DNA of 64,000 bases from Hepsetus odoe (taxonomy: Eukaryota; Chordata; Actinopteri; Characiformes; Hepsetidae). This document shows, one piece after another, positions 42,900 through 54,671 of this stretch (position 1 is the first letter of the stretch; every line of letters begins with the position of its first letter). The notes beneath the pieces were generated by a model. That model worked only from the letters and a program-made list of their open reading frames with translations. It ran no database searches and was not told where the DNA came from. The translations under genes were made by a program, and so were the position numbers. The stretch spans positions 16,110,810 through 16,174,809 of the forward strand of contig CM029367.1 of assembly GCA_017165825.1 (NCBI GenBank). Reading direction: 5' to 3'.

Positions 42900-45344
42900 C
42901 TTGCATATTTAATGTTGAAAAAATATGAAATATGCAAGTCTGTTACATCAGTTAGATTACAGAAACCCATAAAGCTTTGGATTCCAAGCTTCAGTTCTAA
43001 ATGCTATTTCCAAACTAGCAGTAGAGAACTCCCTGACGTCTTTATTTTCAAAAACAAATTTGGTGATTTTTTTAAGAACTAATAAACCTAAAATCTTTTG
43101 AAATGACTCAATGGCTTTGCCTTCATATTAAAACATTATTTTTCTATTTAAGTAATAGATCGATGTGTTCTTAAGCAGGGTAGGGACTGAATTTTTTGAG
43201 GTTATGCTGTCTGTTACTATAAATGGAGACCTTTCTGTTGAAACATTGCTCTGATCTATGCATCGCCTAAAATAACTTCCCTTCTTTGTTGTTGTTTAAA
43301 GAAAAAGCCTATGGAGTTTCATTACAGGAATGCCTCCCCTCTATTGTATTAATAGCACTTTTCTCCCAAGTCTAATAATTATATCTCATGCTGCAAACTT
43401 TCTAAACAAGGCCAGACTAATTCTTTATTCATTCACCCCTGTGTCCTTTTAGTCACACATGAATAACTGAGTTGTTATTTTTGCTTTTGTGGTTTCATAA
43501 TGGATAGAGTAGGTGACACTGTCATGTCTCTTTGTCCTCCAAACTCCATTTTCCTTTTAAAGTTTCTAAAATCTCTCTCTTGAGTTTTCTCACTCTCTGC
43601 AGAATTTGTGATGGCAATGATCAATGCCTGTCTCACCTTCTAATTACTATGTTTTTTTCACCTCTTCCCAAGAGACACCTTTCAGTTAGGTTGCATTTAC
43701 AAGAAGAAAGAATTCAGGAATAGCACACAAAGAGCTAAGAGGAGTTTTGGTTCACATTTAGATTTTTTGTCCTTCAGCTTCAGAAGGGATACCACAAAGT
43801 ACAATCATTTATGAATGTATGTACTTCAGAAGAGCTGATATAGAGCTTCCAAAAGGCCCTGTATATGGTTCTCAACATGAAATGTCTATAAAATATATAG
43901 AGCAGCTTGTGGGACCGAAACATCTGTGTATTCCATTCAAATGTCAAATATTTGACATGAGTATGAACGTTAAAAGATTCCATTGTGTGACTCAGTGGAC
44001 CAATAACAATGATATCTTTATCATTATATTTGTATCTCTGTGCAATCATGAGCAAAATGGTTCAAGAATCAAATGTTTCTGAACTGCTGAGAGCACCTAA
44101 AGTGGGTACATAAGCATCAAAGCTGTATGTTGGGCTAAAGGAAGAAGGTGGGCTAGATTGAGGAATTATGTTTTCTTTGATAGCATGTGGACAGTCTGGT
44201 GTTTCTGTACTGGAATGGAAGAGTTGGAAGAGATGCACAATGGGAAGAAGGCAAGTCAGCAGAAGCTGATACTGTATATACTGTAACTGCACATCCTTCG
44301 TCTTTCCATGGACCTTCATGCCTGTCACTGTTAGGAAAACCCTCCGGTGAGGTGTATCTAACTTCTTCAAATATGTGTGTGTGTGTGTGTGTTTGTTACA
44401 CACCACTTTCTCTTCATTAAAGGCTTTTCCTATCAGATACAGCAGAGACTGAGATGGACAATTATATACAGATGTGTTGCACAGCTCTACCAACAACAGT
44501 TTTGACTGTCTATTGTTGACCTTCTTTGAGCATTGAAAATTCATCCATTTTTAAAGAGTGTTTGAGTCAGAGGTGGTGATGCAGGCTCCCTGCTGAGTGT
44601 AAATGGAATGTGTGGGGGCTGGTAGGGCCGCTGTGCTGGCTGGGCTAAGAGTTGCTGAAGCAGAAGGGCATGGAGGGTATGACAGAGAAGGCTCTATAAA
44701 CAGATGCTCCCAAGTCTCTGCCCCTGTCTCTTCTCATCAGAGCAACGGCCTGAGTGCTGCAGTCCACTGCACTAACCTGTGCCTCCTCCACTACATACTA
44801 CTAAATCCCACTCTCTCACCTTCGTCTGTCCCTCGACTTGGTTCTTCAGTGTGTTTATTAGTTGTGCTGTGTCCAGGCCCTACACACAGGAAAAGAATCA
44901 TTGAGCTTCTCCTTAATCATTTTTATTTTAAATGAAAGGACATAGATCACTCAAGTGTGATGCTTTTTTTCATATTCAAATTAAACACCTTTTCACTGGT
45001 GGAAAGGTGAAAGATTGTGCTATTCATTTAGTCTGGTTAATGTGTACATCAAGAATATTTGGTTACCAGTCTAAATACCACTTATACCACAATGTCAGCA
45101 GATGCAGTGCAATTTGCCCATGGAAAAGGTTATGTTTTCCAGAGCACAATACCACTTGAATACAGCATTTCTCTAAAGTAAGGCTTTCTGTCCAGCTTCT
45201 GTCCAGGAATACCACAGAGAATTCTGGCTGAGTAGTATTCCATTGATATTTTCATAATTTTTAATTTCTTTGTTTCCACACACACACAAAAAAAACCTTT
45301 TAATTTGAAATAAATACCAAAATACCAAAATTTGTAAAAATCAA
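42900..45344. other. Intergenic, no gene recognised
   Basis: Open frames here (for example 43819-44082 and 44062-44544) overlap on opposite strands and resemble nothing known to me. A short GT run lies near 44378-44392. Confidence 0.5.
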
Positions 45345-46020
45345 AGAAAATGTTTCCATTCAGTTTGGACATTTGTTTTTGCAATCCTTTCTGTCAGACC
45401 AATCACTTGCATGTCCTCTCTTACCCCATACATAAACCTCCACTTTGGCCTTCCTCCTTTCCTCTTGCCTGGCAGCTCTATCCTCAACATCCTGCTCCAA
45501 GAATAATTAACATCTCTCCTCTGTGCATTTCCAAGACAGCACAATCTTGTTTCTATGGCTTTATCTCCAAATACTCCAAGCTTCTGTTCCTCTGATATAT
45601 GTATTTCTATCCTGTGCATCCTTGTCTCTCTTAACACAATTCTTAGCATCTTTAATTCTCCATCTCCAGCTCTGCCATCCACCTTTGCAACCCCGACTTT
45701 CTGCATCATACCTGTTCACTGCCCTACCTTTCGTTCATACCAATATACACTCTTTTCTAAGGTCTACAGACTTTCATTATTCTCCTCTCTATTACTCCAT
45801 CACTCCTGGGTCTCCTCAAAGTGCTCCCTACTCTTGCTTCAGATCACTCTGTCTTCTAAAGCATGAAAGTCCCCAGGGAATCCTCTGTAATCTCGTCTAT
45901 CAACCTCAGAACTGTTCTGTGATGTAATCCCGCCTCTACCTTAAACACATTTGTTTCACTTACTGCAGACCTCACCACTGTCACATTGCCCTCATACATA
46001 TCCTGTACCATTCCACAAAG
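45345..46020 (-). mobile_element. RTE-like LINE relic, C-terminal part
   Basis: The minus frame 45341-45709 carries the GRPKWRFM block and following text typical of the C-terminus of the same RTE-like family as 31.9 kb. Upstream debris to 46020 includes a QDMYEG-type segment. Multiple breaks. Confidence 0.7.
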
Positions 46021-46302
46021 ACACAATGCAACTTCTTCTGACCTTGTCTATACATCTCCATCAACACCCACAGAGTGAACATTGCATCTATAGTGTTTTT
46101 TTCTTAGCATAAGACCATACTTCTATTTAGAAAATTCCTTAACCATGCTTATTCTACTCCTTCCCAAATTTTCATGCAGTGGCTGTGCTAGTACACTTCA
46201 AGTCAAGTCAAGTCAAGTAGGATTTTATTGTCATTTCAGCCATATAAACAGTACATAGTGAAACGAAATAGCATTCCCCCAGGGCCCTGGTGCTGCACAC
46301 AA

Positions 46303-46374
<72 letters not shown>
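46303..46374. repeat. (GAC)24 trinucleotide repeat
   Basis: 72 bp of uninterrupted GAC units, followed by AAC units. Each unit carries a CpG. Confidence 0.98.
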
Positions 46375-46474
46375 AACAACAACACATAAGAGGGCCGCAG
46401 TGTTATAGAACAAAGCAGCCAAGGTTGTTGGGCAGTGTAACAGTGTGGCGGAGCAGCGTTATCGGTAAAGTGCA

Positions 46475-46542
46475 AGTGCAAGAAGAAAATAAGTGCAAGA
46501 AGAAAATAAGTGCAAGAAGAAAATAAGTGCAAGAAGAAAATA
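46475..46542. repeat. Four perfect 17-bp tandem repeats
   Basis: The unit AGTGCAAGAAGAAAATA starts at 46475, 46492, 46509 and 46526 without a mismatch. Confidence 0.97.
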
Positions 46543-47970
46543 AATAGATAATGACAGAAACAGATGAATAATAGGTGTGGAGACATTAGCGGTTCAAAAG
46601 TCTGATGGCCAGAGGGAAGAAACTATTTCCCATCCTGGAAGTAGAGGCCCGTATGCTGCGGAACCTTTTCCTGGATGGCAGGAGGGAGAAGAGAGTGTGG
46701 GATGGGTGAGAGGGATCATCCACAATGCTGGTTGCTTTGCGGATGCAGCGAGTGGTGAAGATGTCATGTACAGAGAGCATTTGCACTTTGCTCTGCACCT
46801 CACTTTTCAAGACTGTGTAAAAAAAAGTCTGGTTAAAAGTTCATTGCTACCTCTTTTTCCTTTTCAAAGCTGTCCTTACTTCCACCTTGTTCATTCACTG
46901 CACTTCACTATATCCACATCATCCAACCTTCCTTCTCTGTATTCTATTCATTCATCAGCCCCTCAAGGTTTTCCTTCTATCTGCTCAACTTGTGAGTGTG
47001 TTTTTTTATATCCCTGGTGACAGATCAGGGCATAGAACATGGCAGGTGCATTGTTTAACTTTAATGGCATGACCTTGTAGTGACCTTGTAGATGCTGAAG
47101 TGGCCTTTCCTCTAATGGACACAAATCAGGTGCATTTCAGAGATAAATCACACAGAAGCTCCTTGCAATAGGTCACAGGTGGAAGATATGAAAGGAGAAG
47201 ATAGGGATGTTTGATGGTCATTGAGGCCCTTGTAGTTGATAATAAGGATAGAGGGAAGTGTTGTATACACCTTTTCATGCCCTTACTCAGGTTTCAGTTT
47301 TAGGTCAACGAGAAGAGGTGCCCTCTAGGAGGCAACATGCCAAGCAGGAGGTGGAATTGTTGAACATGATCTTCAGTAGTTAATGTATACATACTCAGTA
47401 AATACAGCAGAAAGGCCTAGAAATTCTTCTGAAAACTCATCTCAATGAATCAGTGAAAGACTCCAGCCCACAATTTAGCTGTTATTCCAGTCAAAGTGTA
47501 GATTATGTTTGGCTAGCCAAGGGTGACCCAGGACAATGGAACCTTTGAGGACTCAGTGACATAAAGGACTAACTTCTCATAATTATTGCAAGAAAGGCAG
47601 AAACTTACTAGAGTGCTGACAAAGGTGATGTAAGCCAGCCCTTGCCAATTTAACATGTAGCCCACCAATAAAGACTTGTCCTGGACCTGCTGCATGGCTT
47701 TCAAAGTCATTCTGCTGTACTGTTCACACTGCACAACCTGCTTATTTGAAAAGGGGAAAAAAGTGTTTGTGTTTAACACACTACATGACAGATCAGTGGG
47801 AGGTATATACAAATTATCAACCAGGAAGTATTTGATGCCTGTCTGTGCTCCAAACTATGTCCTGTACTGTCATTTGCTTATTAGCACACTCATTATCCAT
47901 CAAAACTTGGTCACAGCACTAGTCACATATTAGTATGTAGACTTACCTACCAGTTGAGATATTTAACTTA

Positions 47971-48780
47971 CAGTGTCTTGCAAAAGTATTCACCCCCTTG
48001 GCTTTTTACCTATTTTGCTACTTTCCAACCTGTAATTTAAATGTTTCTTAATCTTATTTTATGTAATGGATCGGCACAAAATAGTCTAAGTTGGTGAAGT
48101 GAAATGAGAAAAGTATATCTAAAAAATTATTTTAATAAAAGTCCTGGTGCAACCAATTAACTTCAAAAGTCACATAACTAGTCAAATTGAAGTCCACCTG
48201 TGTGCAATCTAAGGTTCACATGATCTGTCAGGATAAACACACCTCTTCTGAAAGGCACTAGAGGCTGCAACACCACTAAGCATGAGGCATCACACCATGA
48301 AGACCAAGGAGCTCTCCAAACAAGTCAGGGACAAAGTTGTTGAGAAGTACAACTCAGATTTGGGTTATAAAAAAAATATCCAAAAAAATAATACATCTTC
48401 AAAGTTGTAGGCATGTTCTGTAAACGAAAGTGAAAACCCTTGTCATTGCAAGGTCACAGCACAGCCGGCAGTTAACCACAACGAAATTGGACCTCTGCAT
48501 TTAACCCATACACACTCAAACACTGTTCAGCAGTGGGCAGCTATTGAAAGCGCCCGGGGAGCAGTGACGGGGACGGCACCTTGCTCAAGGGTACCTCAGG
48601 GCAACCTACTGGAAAGGGGCTTGAACCCCCGATCCTCCGATCATGTGGCTAACGCCCTAACCACTAGGCCTCCGCTTCCACATGCATGGTGCAAGCTCTC
48701 AAACAATCCATTTTAATTCCAGGTTGAGGCAACAAAACATGAAAAATGCCAAGGGGAGTGAGTACTTTTGCAGGGCACTA
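47971..48780 (+). mobile_element. Tc1-like deletion derivative (first family) with SINE insertion
   Basis: Left end CAGTGTCTTGCAAAAGTATT, right end AGTACTTTTGCAGGGCACTA, TA at 47969-47970 and 48781-48782. It keeps the transposase start region near 48298, then jumps from the N-terminal coding to the 3' untranslated part at about 48388. Non-autonomous. Confidence 0.9.
48430..48683 (-). repeat. tRNA-derived SINE (type A), minus, inside Tc1 derivative
   Basis: Body GCCCGGGGAGCAGTGACGGG, reversed head CCACTAGGCCTCCGCT; interrupts Tc1 text that is contiguous at 42150. Confidence 0.9.
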
Positions 48781-49239
48781 TACATTATGTCTGCAATTTT
48801 TTGGCCCTTCTGCTCCAAAGTGCCAGGGAGTTTTCCATAGAGGAGGGATAAACAGGAGTAATCCACCAGTACTTCATGTCCTACTGGTGAGCACCTAGAT
48901 TTACTGGACAGGTGGTGTTTAGCTACCTTCTTCTCAGTTGGGGTCAGGAAAGTATGGCCAACCTGCAAAGCTTTAAGTTCTGGAGAATGAATCTGGATAA
49001 CTAAACCCACCAAGGCTAAATGGGTGCCAGGCAGATCTGGGTAACTGACTCTTTGTTGACATCATTGTAAATGTTTTTCAGTGGACAAACATTCCTATCA
49101 TCTCCAAAGAAGAAAGTCCTGTAAGAAAAGTGATCTAGATTTCTGGACAGCTGTTACTAACTGCTTTTCCAGACTGTACAGTGATTATAAAAGCCGCTTT
49201 AGCTCATTCAGTAGGTGATGTCAAAGAAGGTTGAACAAT

Positions 49240-51490
49240 GGGCAAAGAAAGAAAAGCAGGTTGCAGGAAAAATATATATGAGCAATGGTATAATGGCAGG
49301 TACAGGGCTCACCTGAGTATTTTTCAGGAGGAGGCCAGTGAAGTTCAGCATCAGCAACACCGGCTGGAAACAGTCAAGTCAGGGATACTGGTAGTGACTG
49401 AGGCCAGAGTCTTACTCACAAAGTCCAGTTGGCCCAGGTATCTCTTTAGCAAAAATTCCCTACTGCTCCAGGGAAGAGTTTATCTGATTGTGGTCTTATA
49501 CTTATCAGACTGGACAGTTAAGTTTAGATAATTAAGGAAATGCCTAAAATAACAAAAGCATAGTCAAAACCAATTTTAAGCCAAACCAATTCAAATTGTC
49601 AGACAGGAAAAGGTCAAGGAAAACAAAGTAGGAAAATTTGTTATAATTTCAGAAAACAGGCATGGAAACTATGGGCACAAAGTGACAATGAACATTTGTA
49701 GATACAGAACAATAAACAACATAGAAAGGCTATTGGAGGTACACAGGAGGTAACAATTAAGGCAACAACATCCATAAGATATGATCCAAGGCAAAAGGAA
49801 CACAAACAACCAGAAGCACATGGAGATGCTGAACATTAACAAAAACGCATGTCCTGCTAATGCACAGTGTGCCCAGCTGGATAACAAAGACTCAATCCAA
49901 GCAGGAACCGATAGCTATCAAAACTCATCTGTCATTTACATTTGAAGCAGGGAAACATTACAGCTATCTAGTGCCTGCTGGAAACATATGCTATATGTAA
50001 ATAAAAAAACATCCAATGATGTAAGCACTAGGTAGTGGCCAGCTAATCATGGTTTCATTCCCAGCTATATATGCCCTAACTGGCCTCCCATCCTGGAACC
50101 AGACAGACACAGATCTGCATTGTAATGTGGTTCTTGTAGCCTTCAGTGGAGAAAAACCTCAAATTTGCTTTAGCCTCGGTCTGTGCCCAGAACAACACTT
50201 CCAAATAAATATCCTGTGAAGGATTATTATTATTGTTGTTGTTGTTGTTGTTGTTGTTATCATTTTGGCCGTGATCAGGTCACACTTAATCATTCCCACT
50301 ATGGCAGCAAAGCACAGCATTGCCACAGCTGCTGTACAAGCTGCTGGCTGATGAGCCCAGGCAGTGTCTGCTGGCCAGCACCACAGCTCAGGCCTCAGCT
50401 CTAGTGCAGAAAAGACTGAAACACTTATTCCATTTCCAGCGTTACATCACCCAGCAATGTTGTTTCCTCCCACATATTTCTGCTTGTCTCTGTAATCCTG
50501 CTGAATGAGATGGGGAGGATAAATCCACTGTCCTTTATTTCTCCAACCAAACTAACTCATCTGCAGGTTAGCATTAATTTTTTAGGCCTGTTTTCTTCTA
50601 CTGGGGTATTTTCTCTCATCAGAACCTTAGTGTGCTGTTCTTCTGCTGGTTTATCAGAGCTCTGTGTGTGTTATTTTGTCTTGCATGGGTGGATTGTTCA
50701 TAAAAGTGACGTCAAGGTATCAGAGCTGCAGAACTGATTTATGTTCCTCTTGTGTCCTTTTACCATTTTTGGACACTAAGAGCCATGTGGTGAAGGGCAG
50801 AAGTCCACATGACTTCACTGGGCTTGACTTTTACATATTACACACAGACATTCACAGATGATGGCAGAGTGGGCTAAACTCATGCTAAAGTGAAAGAATT
50901 TACTTCAGTTGAAGCAGAAGTAAAAGTGGACTAGTAGAAAATTGAGGAGCAAAAGGAGCAAGTCAGAGAAGTATTGAGTAAAATAACTGCATTGGAACTT
51001 CTAAGTACATCCTGTATCTTTCTGTTGTTTGAACACAGCAAGGGGTTTCAGCAGTTCTGATGCTCAGAGGGAATTTGTTCTGCTGGTTAGGAGCTGAAAC
51101 TGGCAAGATTTTTCATTTATGTCTCCTGCTTTTAAGGAGCAGGAGGTCAACTAAAAAGGCCAACTTTGATCTGTGGTTTGATCACTGCAGTTAGGTAAGA
51201 AGGGGCTGAAGCATATCTGGCTTTGTAGGTGAGATTTAAAGTTTAACATTTAATGCAGGCATCCACAGGAAGCCATTGAAGCAGTCGTAGTGGAGTGGTG
51301 TGTGAATCTGGGCATGTTGAAGACTAGATTTGCTGCTGCATTCTGAATCAGCTCTAGGGTTCCGATGGCCTTCAGAGGAAGGCAAGCTGGGAGTGAGTTG
51401 CCATATTATGGCATTGAAAGGATGAGTGACTGAATGAGTATCTGACAAGTTACTTGTTTGTTTGGGAAAGATTAGTAATGTGGGATGAGA
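49240..51490. other. Intergenic, partly repeat-like; (TTG)n at 50235-50258
   Basis: 49240-50000 has an A-rich, retroelement-like texture but no family call. A protein-like but unrecognised frame lies at 50299-50505. Nothing else supported. Confidence 0.4.
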
Positions 51491-51493
51491 AGA

Positions 51494-51697
51494 CTGGGGT
51501 GGTGGTGGTCTAGTGGTAGGGTACTTGTCTATGGACCTATGGCTCAAGAGGTCTTAGGTTCGAATCCCACCTCTAGCACTACCACCACTGGGTCCCTGAG
51601 CAGGACCCTTAACCCTGAGTTGCTCCAGGAGGGACTGTCCAATAGTTGTATGAAAATTGCTCTGGATAAGAGTGTCTGCTAAATGCCGTAAATGTAA
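51494..51697 (+). repeat. tRNA-derived SINE (type B)
   Basis: Head GGTGGTGGTCTAGTGGTAGG, B box GGTTCGAATCCC, tail GGATAAGAGTGTCTGCTAAA; the best preserved of the three copies. Confidence 0.9.
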
Positions 51698-51934
51698 GAA
51701 TAGGTTCTTATCAAAAATGACACTTAGCTCCTATTCCATGCTTCTATTGTGGAAGTGATGACAGCATTCACAAAATATTGGCAAGGTAAGGTTGTGGAGA
51801 AGAATCTTCTAAAATAAACACCATCTTTGTTTTTTTTTGTTTGAAGATAATGAGTTTCACTATGAGGAAATTAGGAGAATGAGGAATCTATGAGGAAAAA
51901 TCATTTTGCTATGCAGATATCCTGGTCATGGTTT

Positions 51935-52175
51935 CAGGATTGTTAAGAGCGAGTAAACAAAAAGAAAAGTAGGGGACCCAGTACTGAGCCCTGTAAACAT
52001 CAGCGACCAGCTCTCATGGGGCAGACATTGATCCTTTTCATGATATCTGTTAACTCCAACCCTCATGGTAGGATGTAAACCACTGGCAGGCAGAGCTGGT
52101 GATACCAACTCTGAAGCAAGAAAAATCTGATGGTTGACCATGTCAAAAGCTGCTTAAAGCCTGTTTTGAGGAAGA
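51935..52175 (-). mobile_element. L2-like LINE reverse transcriptase relic
   Basis: The minus frame 51926-52141 and its upstream bases read FDMVNHQIFL near one end and a decayed form of the RT TGxxQGSxxxPxLF block near the other. This is the spacing seen in fish L2/CR1-type elements. Strongly degraded. Confidence 0.6.
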
Positions 52176-52587
52176 TACAGGTTATGTTGGCTGTATACAA
52201 CATATTCTAGAACAAGGTAGAAAGGAAAGAAGAGATACCAGACAGATACCAGACAGACATTAACAGTTGTTAAGGGTGATGTAAATAAATTTGCTGAAGC
52301 TCCAGGCCAATGTTTGTGTGACAATGATGGCTGTGTGAACTGTCCAGAGGGTAAGGTCAGGTCATGCTCTTATCTTCATCTGTCTGCCATGAGAACACAC
52401 AGGGCTGGAAGGCTGTGTGTTAACCTGTAATACGCTGACTAAGAGTACTGTTTGTTGTTTGATTCTGCTGTTACATAAGAGGGGGGATTTTGTCTTATTC
52501 TGTGTTATCTGTTTTTATCTTTCTAACTCATCATCATTTATCTCTCTCTTTCTTTCTCACTTCTCTGTCTGCTGTCGTCTCTTGCCT

Positions 52588-52634
52588 TCTCTCTCTCTCT
52601 CTCTCTCTCTCTTTTTCTCTCTCTCTCTCTCTCT
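52588..52634. repeat. (CT)n microsatellite, interrupted
   Basis: Two CT blocks separated by TTTTTCT. Confidence 0.95.
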
Positions 52635-52639
52635 GTTTG

Positions 52640-54300
52640 TCTCTGTCTTCCTCTTTTTTTCCTCAATAATTTTTTTTCTAACTATACCTCCCATCTCCTA
52701 AATGGGATCACAGAGGAAGGCTCATTGTGTCCTATTTCTTCAATTTAGATCTTATCCTCTCCCCTGTAGTCAAACATAAACCTGTCCTACCCCCACAGCG
52801 CATCATTATCTTCTCTTCATATCTGTCTTCATTATTTGCCTCTCCCCACTGCACTTGCTGTTAGGCCATTGGAGAATCCCCCTATCAGCATCTTCCTCTA
52901 GGGAGAGCAGACTGAAATCTGTATATCACTGATCCCATTAAAGCATGGCCTCTATCACCTCTGTCCTGCTGAATCGCTTTCAAAGGTCGGATCTCTCTTA
53001 CCAACCAGATATTTTTCATTAATCATTCTTTCATGTAGATGAAGTTTCCCCGGGTTTATGGGGTGAATATTTCTTGTTGCATGTATTAGTGAAGCTGTGA
53101 CAGAAGATGGAATAATCTGAGTGTGTTAATCTGGTGACTGATGAGCTCAGCCTCAGGATTATTTAGCAAACAATTCAATGCATCCAAAAATTATATATTT
53201 TGCTTTTTATTTATTTACTTTTTGATACACATTAGGAAAAAGTTTTAATTTGTGAAAATGGTTTTTAAAATTTTTTACCTTGATTTTTTTTTTTTATCAA
53301 AATATCAAAATATCATTGTGTGATTACATCACAGTGTTAATAGTCAAAAATATTTTCATTATTTAAAAAAGACTTTAAAAAGTGTTTAAATAAAGCTTAG
53401 TTCTGGCCCTAGTTAGTGAATGCTTTATTTGATTTATTTTACTAGTTACTCGTTTGCGTTAATAACGTCTAAATTTGCACATGACCACCTTCAGACACAT
53501 CATATGCATCATATACAGGAATATTTATCATGTACAGTGAGTGGGTTTTGAGCTAAGCTGAGCTGTTCTTGACTGGTGGCATGGATCTGAGGAAAATGTG
53601 TGTGTGTGTGTGTGTGTTGGCAACTCCTTCTGATCCTCTGTTTGTGCCTTCACCTATCAGTCATCTCACACGGCTCCTCTCAGCCTTCTGCACTGCAGGG
53701 AGCACTTACATAAGAGAACACACATGCTTGCACATACATAGACAAGCCATTACGAACCCAGAGGAGTGTTCCTTTATACAAAAATAAGACACTTACCCTT
53801 TCAAACAGGTTCACTACATACATAAACAAAACAATATGCCTGCTGCCTGAGCCTTGAACCTTAAAACATATCTAACATTAAGTAGAGAATATGATAAATT
53901 ATCATTTCAGCCCTACTATATAACACTGATGGGTCATTGCAGATGCCATGGTAAAAGTACCAGTCACTATCATTTTTTTTTAATGATAACTAACTACAAG
54001 ACAGTGATGACTCACTCCTTTATTAGATAGGAGGGTTAAAAATCAATATCTATCAATAACTTACAGACTTTTACCTGATGGCTCCAATTCAGAACAAGCA
54101 CAGTATATTTCATGTTAGAACAAGATTTATCTTTAAATCATTACTGAAATGCAACAAGATGTACCCCTCACACAGAACCCATAGAACCTTTCAAAGACTC
54201 TCACCTCTAACTGCTTTTGTAAGCTGCTTGGAATAACAAAACTGATTGGATGGGCAATAGAGTGCTTAAAAAATGTCTACCTTAGAATTAATCACTTTAT
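52640..54300. other. Intergenic, no gene recognised
   Basis: AT-rich with a short GT run at about 53599-53616; nothing with family similarity. Confidence 0.5.
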
Positions 54301-54307
54301 CCAATAT

Positions 54308-54671
54308 GTGGTGTGGTGGCACAGTGGGTCGCACTGTCGCCTCATAGTGAGCAGGTTGTCGGTTCGATTTCCAGGCAGGGCGGTTTGGGTCCTTTCTGTA
54401 TGAAGTTTACATGTTCTCCACGTGTCTGTGTGGGTTTCCTCCAAGTGCTCTGGTTTCCTGCCACAGTCAAACGACATACACATCAGGTGGACTGGAGATG
54501 CTAAATTGCCCGATAGGTGTGAACGTGTCTGTGTGGGTGTGTTTGTCTTGGCCTGTGATGGACTGGCAACCTGTCCAGGGTGTTTCCCCATCTTTCGTGA
54601 AGCTGGAATAGGCTCCCACAACCCTGCTCAGGACAAGCGGCTAAGAAAATGAGTGAGTGAGAGAGAGAGAG
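54308..54671 (+). repeat. V-SINE/DANA-like SINE, near full length
   Basis: tRNA-like head GTGGTGGCACAGTGGGTCGC with B box GGTTCGATTTCC. The central conserved domain (ACATGTTCTCCACGTGTCTG, GTGGGTTTCCTCC) is followed by a CTGGCAACCTGTCCAGGGTG 3' region and a GAGTGAGTGAGA tail. Confidence 0.88.

Larger units (their letters stand above)
46200..46810. repeat. Interspersed repeat of uncertain class with internal microsatellites
   Basis: Starts with CAAGT pentamers and AGGATTTTATTGTCATTTCA (as at 7743). It passes through a (GAC)24 tract and four 17-mers, and ends in TGATGGCCAGAGGGAAGAAA text (as at 2060). No coherent coding; the long poly-residue frames here are microsatellite artefacts. Confidence 0.7.
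47090..49015 (-). mobile_element. Ty3/gypsy-type retrotransposon relic, split by a Tc1 derivative
   Basis: Minus-strand debris in the correct order: a gag C-terminal, zinc-knuckle-like region about 48830-49010, a protease-region frame about 47513-47812, and reverse transcriptase debris about 47100-47330. Many stops and indels, so no function. The outer borders and LTRs were not found; the repeat-like text at 49240-50000 may belong to it. Confidence 0.6.

Noticed and set aside
46231..46586. Long frames of poly-Val, poly-Ser or poly-Arg
   Set aside because: They are translations of the (GAC)n tract in different frames.
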